DNA from: Elymus sibiricus
Lineage: Eukaryota; Streptophyta; Magnoliopsida; Poales; Poaceae
DNA length: 64,000 nt
Assembly (NCBI GenBank): GCA_039707655.1
Contig: CM077666.1
Location: forward strand, 238,296,166-238,360,165
Direction: 5' to 3'
Shown one piece after another: positions 1-12,110 of this stretch (position 1 is the stretch's first letter; every line of letters begins with the position of its first letter). The notes beneath the pieces were generated by a model. That model saw nothing but the letters and a program-made list of their open reading frames with translations. It was not told the DNA's origin and ran no database searches. A program made the translations under genes and the position numbers.

Positions 1-1331
1 GTCACTGTCTGCATCCCCAAGGATGACATGGAGCGCCTGCTCCGCGGCTGTACTACACTCGAGTAGCTTCGTCTTCAGGCGATCAATGGGTTGAGTAGCT
101 TCCACATCACCTCCATGACTCTCCGGACAATTTATGTGCATTACTGGTGCTGTAACAAGAGATCACAGAAGGTGTATCACAGTATGGTCATTGAGGACAC
201 ACCTTTACTTGAGAAATTACTTGTAGTTGATCAACGAGGTCCAACAAGAATCAGATTGACAGTGGTGGGCTACTCGTCTGTCAAATTCTCCAAACTTGTT
301 ATTGGATCCACACCCGTTCAGGTACAACATTCGCCTTCTTCTTCTCCTTCTTGAATTAACATTTTTTCTAGTTTTGAAGATGTATGTTCATCTGTCATCC
401 AGAAAATGAACCTGACAAGCTTGACAACGTATTTGCGCACAGTGAAGGTCTTCGCACTAGAATCTATCGGCCCGAACCTGGACGAAGTTGTCAGTTTCCT
501 GAGATGCTTTCTGTGCCTGGAGAAGCTATATATCGAGGTGATGCTCCTTTCCTGTAGAATGTTAACCATAAGGGAGTTCAATTTTTTGGTACCTTATCCC
601 AAGTTTACGATGACGAATGTACTACGATTTCTGAAGGAATTTTGGAGGATTTCAGTACATTGATGTTTTTTCCCTACAGTGGTTGCTTGATTCATAAGGT
701 TACAATCCATATGCATTTCTCCTTTCAATTCATATGTACTAGTTTTCATAGGTAAATTTCCATCCACTCCAACCTCTTGGGAAGAACCTATGTTTTTCTA
801 GATTGTAATCAAATGCCCTGTTAATCATGTAGGATCGAAGATGGCATGTCACTCTATTCGTGTATTTTAGAAATCCTGCAAATCAAAGAGGCCTGTAGTA
901 GTGTTCAAAAGTGCATGTAGGCACTAATACATTCTCTTCTTTTGCAGATAAGATTAGGCCCGGTAGTGGATAATGTGATACAATATAACAACCACATCGA
1001 ATGCGTTGATCTACATCTCTCAGAAATTACTTTGAACTCCTACCGAGGGACCTTACCGGAGATTATATTCGCCAGGTTCTTTGTAATGAGAGCAAGGGTG
1101 CTAAAGGTAATGAGGCTTGCCCTACATTTGCTTCGCAAAACTGAATGGTTTGTTGATCAGTGCCGGCGGCTACGGCAGAATGGAAAAGGCTCTGCAAAAG
1201 TTGAATTTCATTTTGGAAGTTCAACTGACAGAGTAATCGGAAGTCCTTATGTCAAGCCCATACATGACTTGTCAGTGGATAATCCCTTTGCAGAAATGTT
1301 GAGGTTTCGAAACGGGTGTTACAAGTTGTAA
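1..1331 (+). pseudogene. F-box/LRR/FBD-type protein, 3' part, broken
   Basis: This is the 3' part of a grass F-box gene of the LRR plus FBD class; such proteins are normally substrate receptors of SCF ubiquitin ligases. Exon pieces are roughly 1-321, 373-537 and 948-1331. Intron 2 (538-947) has clean GT..AG ends and keeps phase 0. The last exon encodes the FBD-like tail (motifs VMRARVLKVMRLAL and KVEFHFGSS) and stops at 1329-1331. The F-box itself would lie before the window. Two lesions are visible. An in-frame TAG at 64-66 sits where an LRR-type LEYLRLQ motif would be expected. The apparent first intron (322-371) also joins exons whose phases do not match, so either a frameshift or an unrecognised splice site is present. 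The family call is by recognition of the LRR/FBD wording of the protein. It is probably a non-functional copy, possibly carried by the CACTA element to its right. Confidence 0.72.
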
Positions 1332-2041
1332 TATTAGTTTGAACCTCTCATATGTCCAAGTTCAGCTAATCAGCGCGGGCGTCTGCAGCTGCATGAGCTG
1401 AATTTCATTTCTAATATCAGTTTGAACCTTGTAATTAATCTTCAAATTTGAGCCTTCTAACTCTAGAATTTGAACCTTGTAATATTTTGGGCTTTTGTTG
1501 TACAATCATTGAAATGGCATCATATGAGACTCGTATATTGGTAGTACTATTTTGATATTCATATGCAATGGACGATTAATATCTGGACATCAATGGACTT
1601 GATTTTATTTACCATTCTCGAATGTGTTTCCGCTGTCGATCTCAATCGCAAACGATCTATATTGCGGACATGACAGCGATCTTCAACATTATTGTACACA
1701 TTTGCTTTCCTCAACTATGTGCCCAGAATTATCGCACTCGAGTGTCCGTCATTACCTGTCTATGTAACTTTGACCTCATCACCCACGGGTAAACTTGGCG
1801 CCTCTTCGAGCCCACGCGTGGTCATATGAAATGCGTGTGGGGTGCTCAACAGCTCAAGCATGCACTGGAATCCTCCGCTAGGAACGCGGTGACAAGACGT
1901 GATGATTACAGGTCGTGCAGCCCCCATTTATTACAGCAGCCATTTAACCCTTGTGTCTCTTCAACCTTTCGATCACGCCCCAGTATTGCAAGAAGCACAC
2001 CCACGACGACAAATACAGAGAGGGTATCCTACGCGGCTCCA
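1332..2041. other. Intergenic spacer, AT-rich
   Basis: This spacer separates the F-box remnant from the exonuclease-like gene. I see no coding similarity, repeat or terminal inverted repeat in it. The reading frame of the next gene is open upstream to 1826, but that extension looks unlike protein and the better start is the ATG at 2042. Confidence 0.5.
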
Positions 2042-2721
2042 ATGGCGGTCCCAGCGGATGCCGACGATGAGCGGCAGTTCACCATGCATGCCGTAGTGGA
2101 CACCCACAGAAGGTTCACGAAGCTCTCGGTGGTGTACACCAACAATCCGATCTGGGTGGAGAACTCCATCCACACTATGGAGTTGTTGCTTGCTGCAGAG
2201 AAGTACAAGGTGGTTGGGTTCAACCTCAAGTACACCCACGCTCATGCCGGGTCTCGTCACAAGGTCGTCATCGCCCAGATGTGCGTACGCAATCACGTCC
2301 TCGTCTACCACTACTGCCTGGCCACAAGGCCTTGCGAGCGTTTCACCAGGTTTGTCAACAGCCCTACTATATGTTCGCTACAGTGGACATCACCAACGAT
2401 GTAAAGGTGCTCAAGAATTCAAGCATCGCCTACCAGAATCTTGTCGAGGGCCAATACAAGATCTGGGGCAGCAAGAAGCATGAGAAGGACTCACTGGTTC
2501 ACCTCGCCGAGGCCATCATCGACCCCTACTACAGAGACATGAAGGATTCCTGCAACAAGGACAAGCGTGCCTGGCACTCGGCCTGGATGGAGAAACTCGA
2601 CGAAGCTCATGTCATATACGTGGCCAAGGAGGCGTACACAAGCTACGAGATGTATAGGCGGATCGTTGACATGAGGAAGTGCCTCCTTCCCCAAAACGGC
2701 CAGGGATCCAGCTGGAAGTAG
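2042..2721 (+). pseudogene. 3'-5' exonuclease-like (WRN-exo, DEDD fold) protein, frameshifted
   Basis: This resembles the small plant family of RNase H-fold 3'-5' exonuclease-like proteins (WRN exonuclease relatives), about 225 residues. The start is taken at the ATG at 2042 because typical sequence (FTMHAVVDTHRRFTKLSVVY) follows at once. The Exo I region reads VVGFNLKYT at 2210-2236, so the D-x-E metal ligands are replaced by N and K. The Exo II region follows at VDITNDVKVL. The Exo III region reads YVAKEAY, with E (GAG, 2629-2631) where a catalytic D is expected. A one-base deletion near 2362-2372 moves the frame, so the N- and C-terminal halves lie in different frames. Exonuclease function is therefore most unlikely. 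The gene is intronless as read. Its neighbours suggest it may ride inside the large CACTA transposon. Confidence 0.75.
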
Positions 2722-3036
2722 AGCAATAGCAAGTGTCGTCACAACAAGAAGTAGATGATTAGATGATCGTTTCTCCTAGTTTAGGGTGCATGTAATTGTT
2801 TACTTTGGTGTGTGTAGTCACTTATGTAATTGGATGTTTTATTTGGTTATGCAACAATGTTCTTATAAGTATATATGTTGTTGTTGTGTAGACAGAGCAT
2901 AGATGTTGTTCGGACCGAGCAAATCACATCGGCCACGGGCTAAACTAGGGAACCCGTCGGTGATGATTTCATCAATCGCTGACAATTGTATATCAGCAAG
3001 CGTTTGCCCACAACACACACGGGTTATTAGCAGGAA
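2722..3036. other. Spacer after the exonuclease-like gene
   Basis: AT-rich 3' flank of the exonuclease-like gene (to about 2,890), followed by sequence that grades into degenerate versions of the 84-bp repeat. No gene is seen. Confidence 0.45.
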
Positions 3037-3456
3037 TCGTCCGTGTTGTTATCCGTCTTCCCACACATTTCGGATTACTGACCTGTTTGCCACGTATCAC
3101 ACACATCTTGTTAAGTTGAACCGTTTCTGTTGTGTTGGGTAATTGCAAATAGTTCATCCGAGTGAACCGCATGCCGTATATCGCACACACCTTGATCTGC
3201 CTGACCGTTTCTGTTGTGTTGGGTAATCACAAACAGTTCATCCTAGTGAACTGTATGCCATGTATCGTACACACCTCGAACTGGCTGCCTGTTTCTGTTC
3301 TGTTGGGTAATCACAAATAGTTAATCCGAGTGAACTATATGCCGTGTATCGCACACACCTCGAACCGGCTGCCCGTTTCTGTTGTTCTGGCTTATCGCAA
3401 ATAGTTCGCATGGATCAACTGTAGGCCACGTATCGCACACGCGTCTCTAATCTGAA
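3037..3456 (+). repeat. 84-bp tandem repeat, about four good copies plus a degenerate one
   Basis: Units begin with CCGTTTCTGTTGTG-like sequence at 3121, 3205, 3289 and 3373, an exact 84-bp period. Each unit contains a CGCACACAC tract and an AGTTCATCC-like tract. A diverged copy precedes 3121, and scattered ATCGCACACAGTT motifs continue to about 3,590. It lies between the exonuclease-like gene and the exon array and is read here as internal or subterminal repeat DNA of the CACTA element. Confidence 0.8.
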
Positions 3457-3791
3457 TCGTGCTTGATGTCTCCACCATCGCACACAGTTCATCTTATTGG
3501 CGACGGTTTTATTACGACATCATTTGTGATGCATGCATCGCACACAGTTTGGTTGCAGGGTCTCTAATTCATGTGTCGCGTTAGTGATCGCCTACAGTAG
3601 TGTGCTTAGTTCACACATCATAGGCGTGAATATGCAATGCTGTCCTTTTTTCGTACATATTCCATCCTCCTATCATGCGGTTGCCTTACATCAAAGTAGT
3701 GTTCATCAGTATCATGCATCAATGAGTTCTGAAAAGCAATTTTTATTCCTTTTTCTTGTGGGTTTGACTTTACAAGGAAAAATCAAAAAAG

Positions 3792-3901
3792 AGGAAGGAA
3801 GGGGATGATGGTGGTCCTCTGCAGCAACGTAAACACATTCTCCTTGTACTGCTAGTGCATTACAAGTTCCAAGTCACATCTCCCCTACTCCACCATCCTA
3901 G
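3792..3901 (+). pseudogene. Degenerate first exon-like copy (B0) of the exon array
   Basis: After an AAAAAAG acceptor the sequence reads AGG AAG GAA, as in the B exons, and it ends at a CTAG|GTGCTTGC donor. The middle has lost length: it is 110 bp against 147 bp, not a multiple of three. It lies 707 bp before the first full A exon and marks the eroded left edge of the array. Confidence 0.6.
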
Positions 3902-4498
3902 GTGCTTGCTCTAACTTGCCAGTGTGATATCCGGTTGCATGGTGCATAGGGTGTCTAGCTTGTATTGCTTCTAATTAGGGTAAAATGCATCTGCTTAGCT
4001 TACACATTATACATGTGAATATGACACGTCTTCCTGTTTCTGGTACATACTATATCTGTCTATCACACCATGTTCTTACATCAAAGTACTGCCGTTGTGT
4101 ATCTTGCATCAATCACTTACGATGAGACACCTTTAACTTGGCAGTGTAATATTGGTTTCATCTTGCAATGATTTCTAGCTTGTACTGCTTCTAATTTTTT
4201 GAAATTCCATTTATGATGAGACACCTTTAACTTGGCAGAGTGATATTGGTTGCATCTTTCATATGGTGTCTAGCTTGCATTGCTTCTAATTTCTTGAAAA
4301 TCCTTCTACTTAGTTGACACATCATAGGTGTGAATATCTCATGCGGTCCTGTTTTTCGTACATATTCCATCCTCGTATCACGTGTCTGCCTTACATCAAA
4401 GTATTGTTCGTCGGTCATTCATGCATGAATGAGTTCTGAAGAGCGAATTTTATTCCTTTTTCTTGTCGGTTTAACTTCACAATGCAAAATCAATATAG

Positions 4499-6021
4499 CA
4501 GAAGGAAATTAGTAAGGTAGTGGATGATGATGGTCCTTCCGAGCAACTAAAACAGAGGGTCGCTACAGATTCTACTCAGCCATCCTCCCAACAAGATTCG
4601 CAAGAGAACACAGGGCAAGACTGTCAACGTAGTTGTGTAGATGATGAACACATCTCCCCTACTCCACTATCACAGGTGCTTGCTCTAACTTGGCACTGTT
4701 ATATGTGGTTGCATGTTGCGTATGATGTCTAGTTTGAATTGCTTCTAATTTTGTTGATTTACATCATCTTAGTTTACACATTATACTTGTGAATATGAAA
4801 CGTGTTCCTGTTTCTAGAACATACTAAATCTGTCTATCACACCATGTTCATACATCAAAGTACTGATGTGTCTCCTGCAACAATCACTTACCATAAGACA
4901 CATTTAACTTGGGAGTGTGATATACGTTGCATCTTGCATTGTCTTCTAGCTTGTACTGCTTCTAATTTGTTGAAATGGCACATATGACGCGACACTTTTA
5001 AGAGTGATATTGGTTGCATGTTCATATGGTGCCTAGCTTTCATTTCTTCTAATTGCTTGAAATGTCTTCTGCTTCGTGTTTTTCATACATATTCAATCAT
5101 CCTATCATAGGTGTGAATATGCAATGCTGTCCCTTTCTTCGTACATACTCCGTCCTCCTATCATGTGCTTGCCTTACATCAAAGTAGTCTTCGTCTGTAT
5201 CATGCATCAATGAGTTATGCAGAACCAAATTTATTCCTTTTCTTGTGGTTTTGACTTTAGAAGGCAATATCAAAAAAGTGGAAGGAAAAGAGTAAGTTAG
5301 GGGATGTTGGTGGTCCTCCGGACCAATGCAAACGGAGGCTCTCAAGATTTTCCACTGCTACTGCTACTGCAGTTGAAGTTCCAAGTCTATATGATGACTC
5401 CATCTCCCCTACTCCACCATCGCAGGGGCTTGCTCTAACTCGACAGTGTGATAATTGGTTGCATGTTGCATATGGTGTATAGCTTGTATTTCTTCTAATT
5501 TGATTAAATTGCAGCTGGTGAGTTTATACGTTATACATGTGAATATGACATGCCTTTCTGTATCTAGAATACACTGCATCTATATATCACACCATGTTCT
5601 TACATCAAAGTACTACTGTTGTGTATCCTGCATCAATTACTGATGATGAGACACCTTTAACTTAGCAGTGTGATATAGATTGCGTCTTGCATTGATTTCT
5701 AGCTTGTAGTTCTTCTATTTTTTCGAAATTCCACTTATAACGTGACACTTTTATCTTGGCAGAGTGATATTGGTGGCATCTTTCATATGGTGTCTAGCTT
5801 GCAGTGCGTCTAATTTCTTGAAAATCCTTCTGCTTAGTTGACACATCATAAGTGTGAATATGTCATGCGGTCCTGTTTTCGTACATATACCATCCTCGTA
5901 TCATGTGTTTGCCTTACATCAAAGTATTGTTCGTCAGTCATTCATGCATGAATGAGTTCTGCAGAGCGTATTTTATTCCTTTTTCTTGTCGGTTTGACTT
6001 CACAATGCAAAATCAATACAG
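4499..6021 (+). repeat. Array unit 1: exons A1 and B1
   Basis: Exon A1 (4499-4675, 177 bp, 59 codons) follows the acceptor ATATAG, starts QKEISKVVDDDGPSEQ and ends at CAG|GTGCTT. It has no stop. Exon B1 (5279-5425, 147 bp, 49 codons) follows AAAAAAG, starts WKEKSKLGDVGGPPDQ and ends SISPTPPSQ. B1 is open, but its donor reads CAG|GGGC, so the GT is lost. The introns are about 603 and 596 bp. Confidence 0.85.
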
Positions 6022-7544
6022 CGGAAGGAAATTAGTAAGGCAGTGGATGATGGTGGTCCTTCCGAGCAACTGAAAGAAAGGGTCTCTACAGATTCTACTC
6101 AGCCATCCTCCCAACAAGATTCGTAAGCCAACGCAGGGCTAGACAGTCAACGTAGTTGTGTAGATGATGAACACATCTCCCCTACTCCATCATCACAGGT
6201 GCTTGCTCTAACTTGGCACTGTTATATGTGGTTGCATGTTGCGTATGATGCCTAGTTTGTATTGCTTCTAATTTTGTTGATTTGCATCAGCTTAGTTTAC
6301 ACATTATACTCGTGAATATGAAACGTGTTCCTGTTTCTAGAACATACTAAATCAGTCTATCACACCATGTTCTTACATCAAAGTACTGATGTGTCTCCTT
6401 CAACAATCACTTGCCATAAGACACATTTAACTTGGGAGTGTGACACACGTTGCATCTTGCATTGTCTTCTAGCTTGTACTGCTTCTAATTTGTTGATATG
6501 GCACTTATCACGAGACAGTTTTAAGAGTGATATTGGTTGCATGTTCATATGGTGCCTAGTTTTCATTTCTTCTAATTTGTTGAAATGTCTTCTACTTAGT
6601 GTTTTTCATACATATTCCATCCTCCTATCATAGGTGTGAATATGCAATGCTGTCCTTTTTATCGTACATACTCCGTCCTCCTATCATGCGCTTGCCATAC
6701 ATCAAAGTAGTCTTCGTCTGTATCATGCATCAATGAGTTATGCAGAACCAATTTGATTCATTTTCTTGTGGTTTTGACTTTACAAGGCAATATCAAAAAA
6801 GAGGAAGGAAAAGAGTAAGTTAGGGGATGTTGGTGGTCCTTCGGACCAACGCAAACGGAGGCTCTCTAGATTTGCCACTGCTACTTCTACTGCAGTTGAA
6901 GTTCCAAGTCTATATGATGACTCCATCTCCCCTACTCCACCATCGCAGGTGCTTGCTCTAACTTGACAGTGTGATAATTGGTTGCATGTTGCATATGGTG
7001 TATGGCTTGTATTTCTTCTAATTTGATTAAATTGCAGCTGGTGAGTTTATACGTTGTATATGTGAATATGACATGCCTTTCTGTATATAGAATACACTCC
7101 ATCTATCTATCACACCATGTTCTTACAACAAAGTACTACTGTTGTGTATCCTGCATCAATCACTTATGATGAGACACCTTTAACTGGGCAGTGTGATATT
7201 GGTTGCGTCTTGCATTGATTTCTAACTTGTACTTCTTCTAATTTTTCGAAATTCCACTTATGACATGACACTTTTATCTTGGCATAGTGATATTGGTTGC
7301 ATCTTTCATATGGTGTCTAGCTTGCATTGCTTCTAAATACTTGAAAATCCTTCTGCTTAGTTGACACATCATAGGTGTGAATATGTCATGCGGTCCTGTT
7401 TTCGTACATATTCCATCGTCGTATCATGTGTTTGCCTTACATCAAAGTATTGTTCATCAGTCATTCATGCATGAATGAGTTCTGCAGAGCGAATTTTATT
7501 CCTTTTTCTTATCGGTTTGACTTCACAATGGAAAATCAATACAG
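6022..7544 (+). repeat. Array unit 2: exons A2 and B2
   Basis: Exon A2 (6022-6198, 177 bp) has good splice ends but one in-frame TAA where other copies have CAA. Exon B2 (6802-6948, 147 bp) is open with a CAG|GTGC donor. The unit is 1,523 bp long. Confidence 0.87.
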
Positions 7545-9067
7545 CGGAAGGAAATTAGTAAGGCAGTGGATGATGGGGGTCCTTCCGAGCAACTGAAACA
7601 GAGGGTCTCTACAGATTCTACTTAGCCATCCTCCCAACAAGATTCGCAAGACAACGCAGGGCTAGACAGTCAACGTAGTTGTGTAGATGATGAACACATC
7701 TCCCCTACTCCACCATCACAGGTGCTTGCTCTAACTTGGCACTGTTATATGTGGTTGCATGTTGCGTATGATGTCTAGTTTGTATTGCTTCTAATTTTGC
7801 TGATTTGCATCTGCTAAGTTTACACATTATACTTGTGAATATCACACGTGTTCCTTTTTCTAGAACATACTAAATCAGTCTATCACACCATGTTCTTACA
7901 TCAAAGTACTGATGTGTCTCCTACAACAATCACTTACCACAAGACACATTTAACTTGGGAGTGTGATATACGTTGCATCTTGCATTGTCTTCTAGCTTGT
8001 ATTGCTTCTAATTTGTTGAAATGGCACTTATGACGAGACAGTTTTAAGAGTGATATTGGTTGCATGTTCATATGGTGCCTAGCTTTCATTTCTTCTAATT
8101 TGTTGAAACTTCTTCTACTTAGTGTTTTTAGTACATATTCCATCTTCCTATCATAAGTGTGAATATGCAATGCTATCCTTTTTGCCGTACATACTCCGTC
8201 CTCCTATCATGCGCTTGCCTTACATCAAAGTAGTCTTCGACTGTATCATGCATCAATGAGTTATGCAGAACCAATTTTATTCCTTTTCTTCTGGTTTTGA
8301 CTTTAGAAGGCAATATCAAAAAAGAGGAAGGAAAAGAGTAAGTTAGGGGATGTTGGTGGTCCTCCGAACCAACGCAAACGGTGGCTCTCTATATTTGCCA
8401 CTGCTACTGCTACTTCAGTTGAAGTTCCAAGTCTATATGATGACTCCATCTTCCCTACTTCACCATCGCAGGTGCTTGCTCTAACTTGACAGTGTGATAA
8501 TTGGTTGCATGTTGCATATGGTGTATAGCTTGTATTTCTTCTAATTTGATTAAATTGCAGCTGGTGAGTTTATACGTTAGACATGTGAATATGACATGCC
8601 TTTCTGTATCTAGAATAAACTGCATCTATCTATCACACCATGTTCTTACATCAAAGTACTGTTGTTGTGTATCTTGCATCAATCACTTATGATGAGATTC
8701 CATTAACTTGGCAGTGTGATATTGGTTGCGTCTTGCATTGATTTCTAGCTTGTAATGCTTCTAATTTTTCAAAATTCCACTTATGACATGACACTTTTAT
8801 CTTGGCAGAGTGATATCGGTTGCATCTTTCATATGGTGTCTAGCTTGCATTGCTTCTAATTTCTTGAAAAGCCTTCTGTTTAGTTGACACATCATAGGTG
8901 TGAATATGTCATGCGGTCTTGTTTTCGTACATATTCCATCCTCGTATCATGTGTTTGCCTTACATCAATGTATTGTTCGTCAGCCATTCACGCATGAATG
9001 AGTTCTGCAGAGCGAATTTTATTCCTTTTTCTTGTCGGTTTGACATCACTATGCAAAATCAATACAG
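7545..9067 (+). repeat. Array unit 3: exons A3 and B3
   Basis: Exon A3 (7545-7721, 177 bp) carries one in-frame TAG (CAG in most other copies). Exon B3 (8325-8471, 147 bp) is open with intact splice ends. The unit is 1,523 bp long. Confidence 0.87.
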
Positions 9068-10589
9068 TGGAAGGAAATTAGTGTGGGAGTGGATGATGGT
9101 GGTCCTTCTGAGCAACTGAAACAGAGGGTCTCTACAGATTCTACTCAGCCATCCTCCCAACAAGATTCGCAAGACAACGCAGGGCTAGACAGTCAACGTA
9201 GTTGTGTAGATGATGAACACATCTCCCCTACTCCAACATCACAGGTGCTTGCTCTAACTTGGCACTGTTATCTGTGGTAGCATGTTGCGTACGATGTCTA
9301 GTTTGTATTGCTTCTAATTTTGTTGACTTGCTTCTGCTTAGTTTACACATTATACTTGTGAATATGACATGTGTTCCTGTTTCTAGAACATACTAAATCT
9401 GTCTATCACACCATGTTCTTACATCAAAGTACTGATGTGTATCCTACAATAATCAGTTACCATAAGACACATTTAACTTGGGAGTGTGATATACGTTGCA
9501 TCATGCATTGTCTTCTAGCTTGTACTGCTTCTAATTTGTTGAAATGGCACTTATGACGAGACAGTTTTAAGAGTGATATTGGTTGCATGTTCATATGGTG
9601 CCTAGTTTTCATTTCTTCTAATTTGTTGAAATGTCTTCTGCTTCGTGTTTTTCGTACATATTCCATCCTCCTATCAATGGTGTGAATATGCAATGCTGTC
9701 CTTTTTTTTGTACATACTCCGTCCTCCTATCATGCGCTTGCCTTACTTTAAAGTATTCTTCGTCTGTATCATGCATCAATGAGTTATGCAGAGCCAATTT
9801 TATTCGTTTTCTTGTGGTTTTGACTTCAGAAGGCAATATCAAAAAAGTGGAAGGAAAAGAGTAAGTTAGGGGATGTTGGTGCTCCTCCGGACCAACATAA
9901 ACGGAGGCTCTCTAGATTTGCCACCGCTACTGCTACTGCAGTTGAAGTTCCAAGTCTATATGATGACTCCATCTCCCCTACTCCACCATCGCAGGTGCTT
10001 GCTCTAACTTGACAGTGTGATAATTGGTTGCATGTTGCATATGGTGTATAGCTTGGATTTCTTCTAATTTGATTAAGTTGCAGCTGGTGAGTTTATACGT
10101 TATACATGTGAATATGACATGCCTTTTTGTATCTAGAATACACTGCATCTGTATATCACACCATGTTCTTACATCAAAGTACTGCTGTTGTGTATCCTGC
10201 ATCATCACTTATGATGAGACAACATTAACTAGGCAGTGTGATATTGGTTGCGTCTTGCATTGATTTCTAGCTTGTAATGCTTCTAATTTTTCAAAATTCC
10301 ACTTATGACGTGACACTTTTATCTTGGCAGACTGATATTGGTTGCATCTTTCATATGGTGTCTCGCTTGCATTGCTTCTAATTTCTTGAAAATCCTTCTA
10401 CTTAGTTGACACATCATAGGTGTCAATATGTCGTGCGGTCCTGTTTTTGTACATATTCCATCCTCGTATCATGTTTTTGCCTTACATCAAAGTATTGTTC
10501 GTTAGCCATTCATGCATGAATGAGTTCTGCAGAGCGAATTTTATTCCTTTTTCTAGTTGGTTTGACTTCACAACTCAAAATCAATACAG
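9068..10589 (+). repeat. Array unit 4: exons A4 and B4, both open
   Basis: Exon A4 (9068-9244, 177 bp) and exon B4 (9848-9994, 147 bp) are both free of stops and keep the acceptor AG and the CAG|GTGC donor. This is the best preserved unit. Its length is 1,522 bp. Confidence 0.87.
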
Positions 10590-12110
10590 TGGAAGGAAAT
10601 TAGTATGGCAGTGGATGATCGTGGTCCTTCTGAGCAACTGAAACAGAGGGTCTCTACAGATTGTACACAGCCATCCTCCGAAAAAGATTCGTAAGCCAAC
10701 GCAGGGCTAGACAGTCAACGTAGTTGTGTAGATGATGAACACATCTCCCCTACTCCACCATCACATGTGCTTGCTCTAACTTGGCACTGTTATATGTGGT
10801 TGCATGTTGCGTGTGATGCCTAGTTTGTATTGCTTCTAATTTTGTTGATTTGCATCAGCTTAGTTTACACATTATACTCATGAATATGAAACGTGTTCCT
10901 GTTTCTAGAACATACTAAATCAGTCTATCACACCATGTTCTTACATCAAAGTACTGATGTGTCTCCTGCAACAATCACTTGCCATAAGACACATTTAACT
11001 TGGGAGTGTGATGTACGTTGCATCTTGCATTGTCTTCTAGCTTGTACTGCTTCTAATTTGTTGAAATGGCACTTATGACGAGACAGTTTTAAGAGTGATA
11101 TTGGTTGCATGTTCATATGGTGCCTAGTTTTCATTTCTTCTAATTTGTTGAAATGTCTTCTACTTAGTGTTTTTCATACATATTCCATCCTCCTATCATA
11201 GGTGTGAATATGCAATGCTGTCCTTTTTTTCGTACATACTCCGTCCTCCTATCATGCGCTTACCATACATCAAAGTAGTTTTCGTCTGTATCATGCATCA
11301 ATGAGTTATGCAGAACCAATTTTATTCATTTTCTTGTGGTTTTGACTTTACAAGGCAATATCAAAAAAGAGGAAGGAAAAGAGTAAGTTAGGGGATGTTG
11401 GTGGTCCTTCGGACCAACGCAAACGGAGGCTCTCTAGATTTGCCACTTCTACTTCTACTGCAGTTGAAGTTCCAAGTCTATATGATGACTCCATCTCCCC
11501 TACTCCACCATCGCAGGTGTTTGCTCTAACTTGACAGTGTGATAATTGGTTGCATGTTGCATATGGTGTATAGCTTGTATTTCTTCTAATTTGATTACGG
11601 TGCAGTTGGTGAGTTTATACGTTATACATGTGAATATGACATGCCTTTTTGTATCTAGAATACATTGCATCTATCTATCACACCATGTTCTTACATCAAA
11701 GTACTGCTGTTGTGTATCGTGCATCATCACTTATGATGAGACACCTTTAACTTGGCAGTGTGATATTGCGTGCGTCTTGCATTGATTTCTAGCTTGTACA
11801 GCTTCCAATTTTTCAAAATTCCACTTATGACGTGACACTTTTATCTTGGCAGAGTGATATTGGTTGCATCTTTCATATGGTGTCTAGCTTGCATTGCTTC
11901 TAATTTCTTGAAAATCCTTCTGCTTAGTTGACACATCATAGGAGTGAATATGTCATGCAGTCCTGTTTTCGTACTTATTCCATCTTCGTATCATGTGTTT
12001 GCCATCATCAAAGTATGTTTCGTCAGTCATTCATGCATGAATGAGTGCTGCAGAGCGAATTTTATTCCTTTTTCTTGTCGGTTTGACTTCACAATGCAAA
12101 ATCAATACAG
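10590..12110 (+). repeat. Array unit 5: exons A5 and B5
   Basis: Exon A5 (10590-10766, 177 bp) has an in-frame TAA, and its last codon is CAT rather than CAG at the donor. Exon B5 (11370-11516, 147 bp) is open with a CAG|GTGT donor. The unit is 1,521 bp long. Confidence 0.86.
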
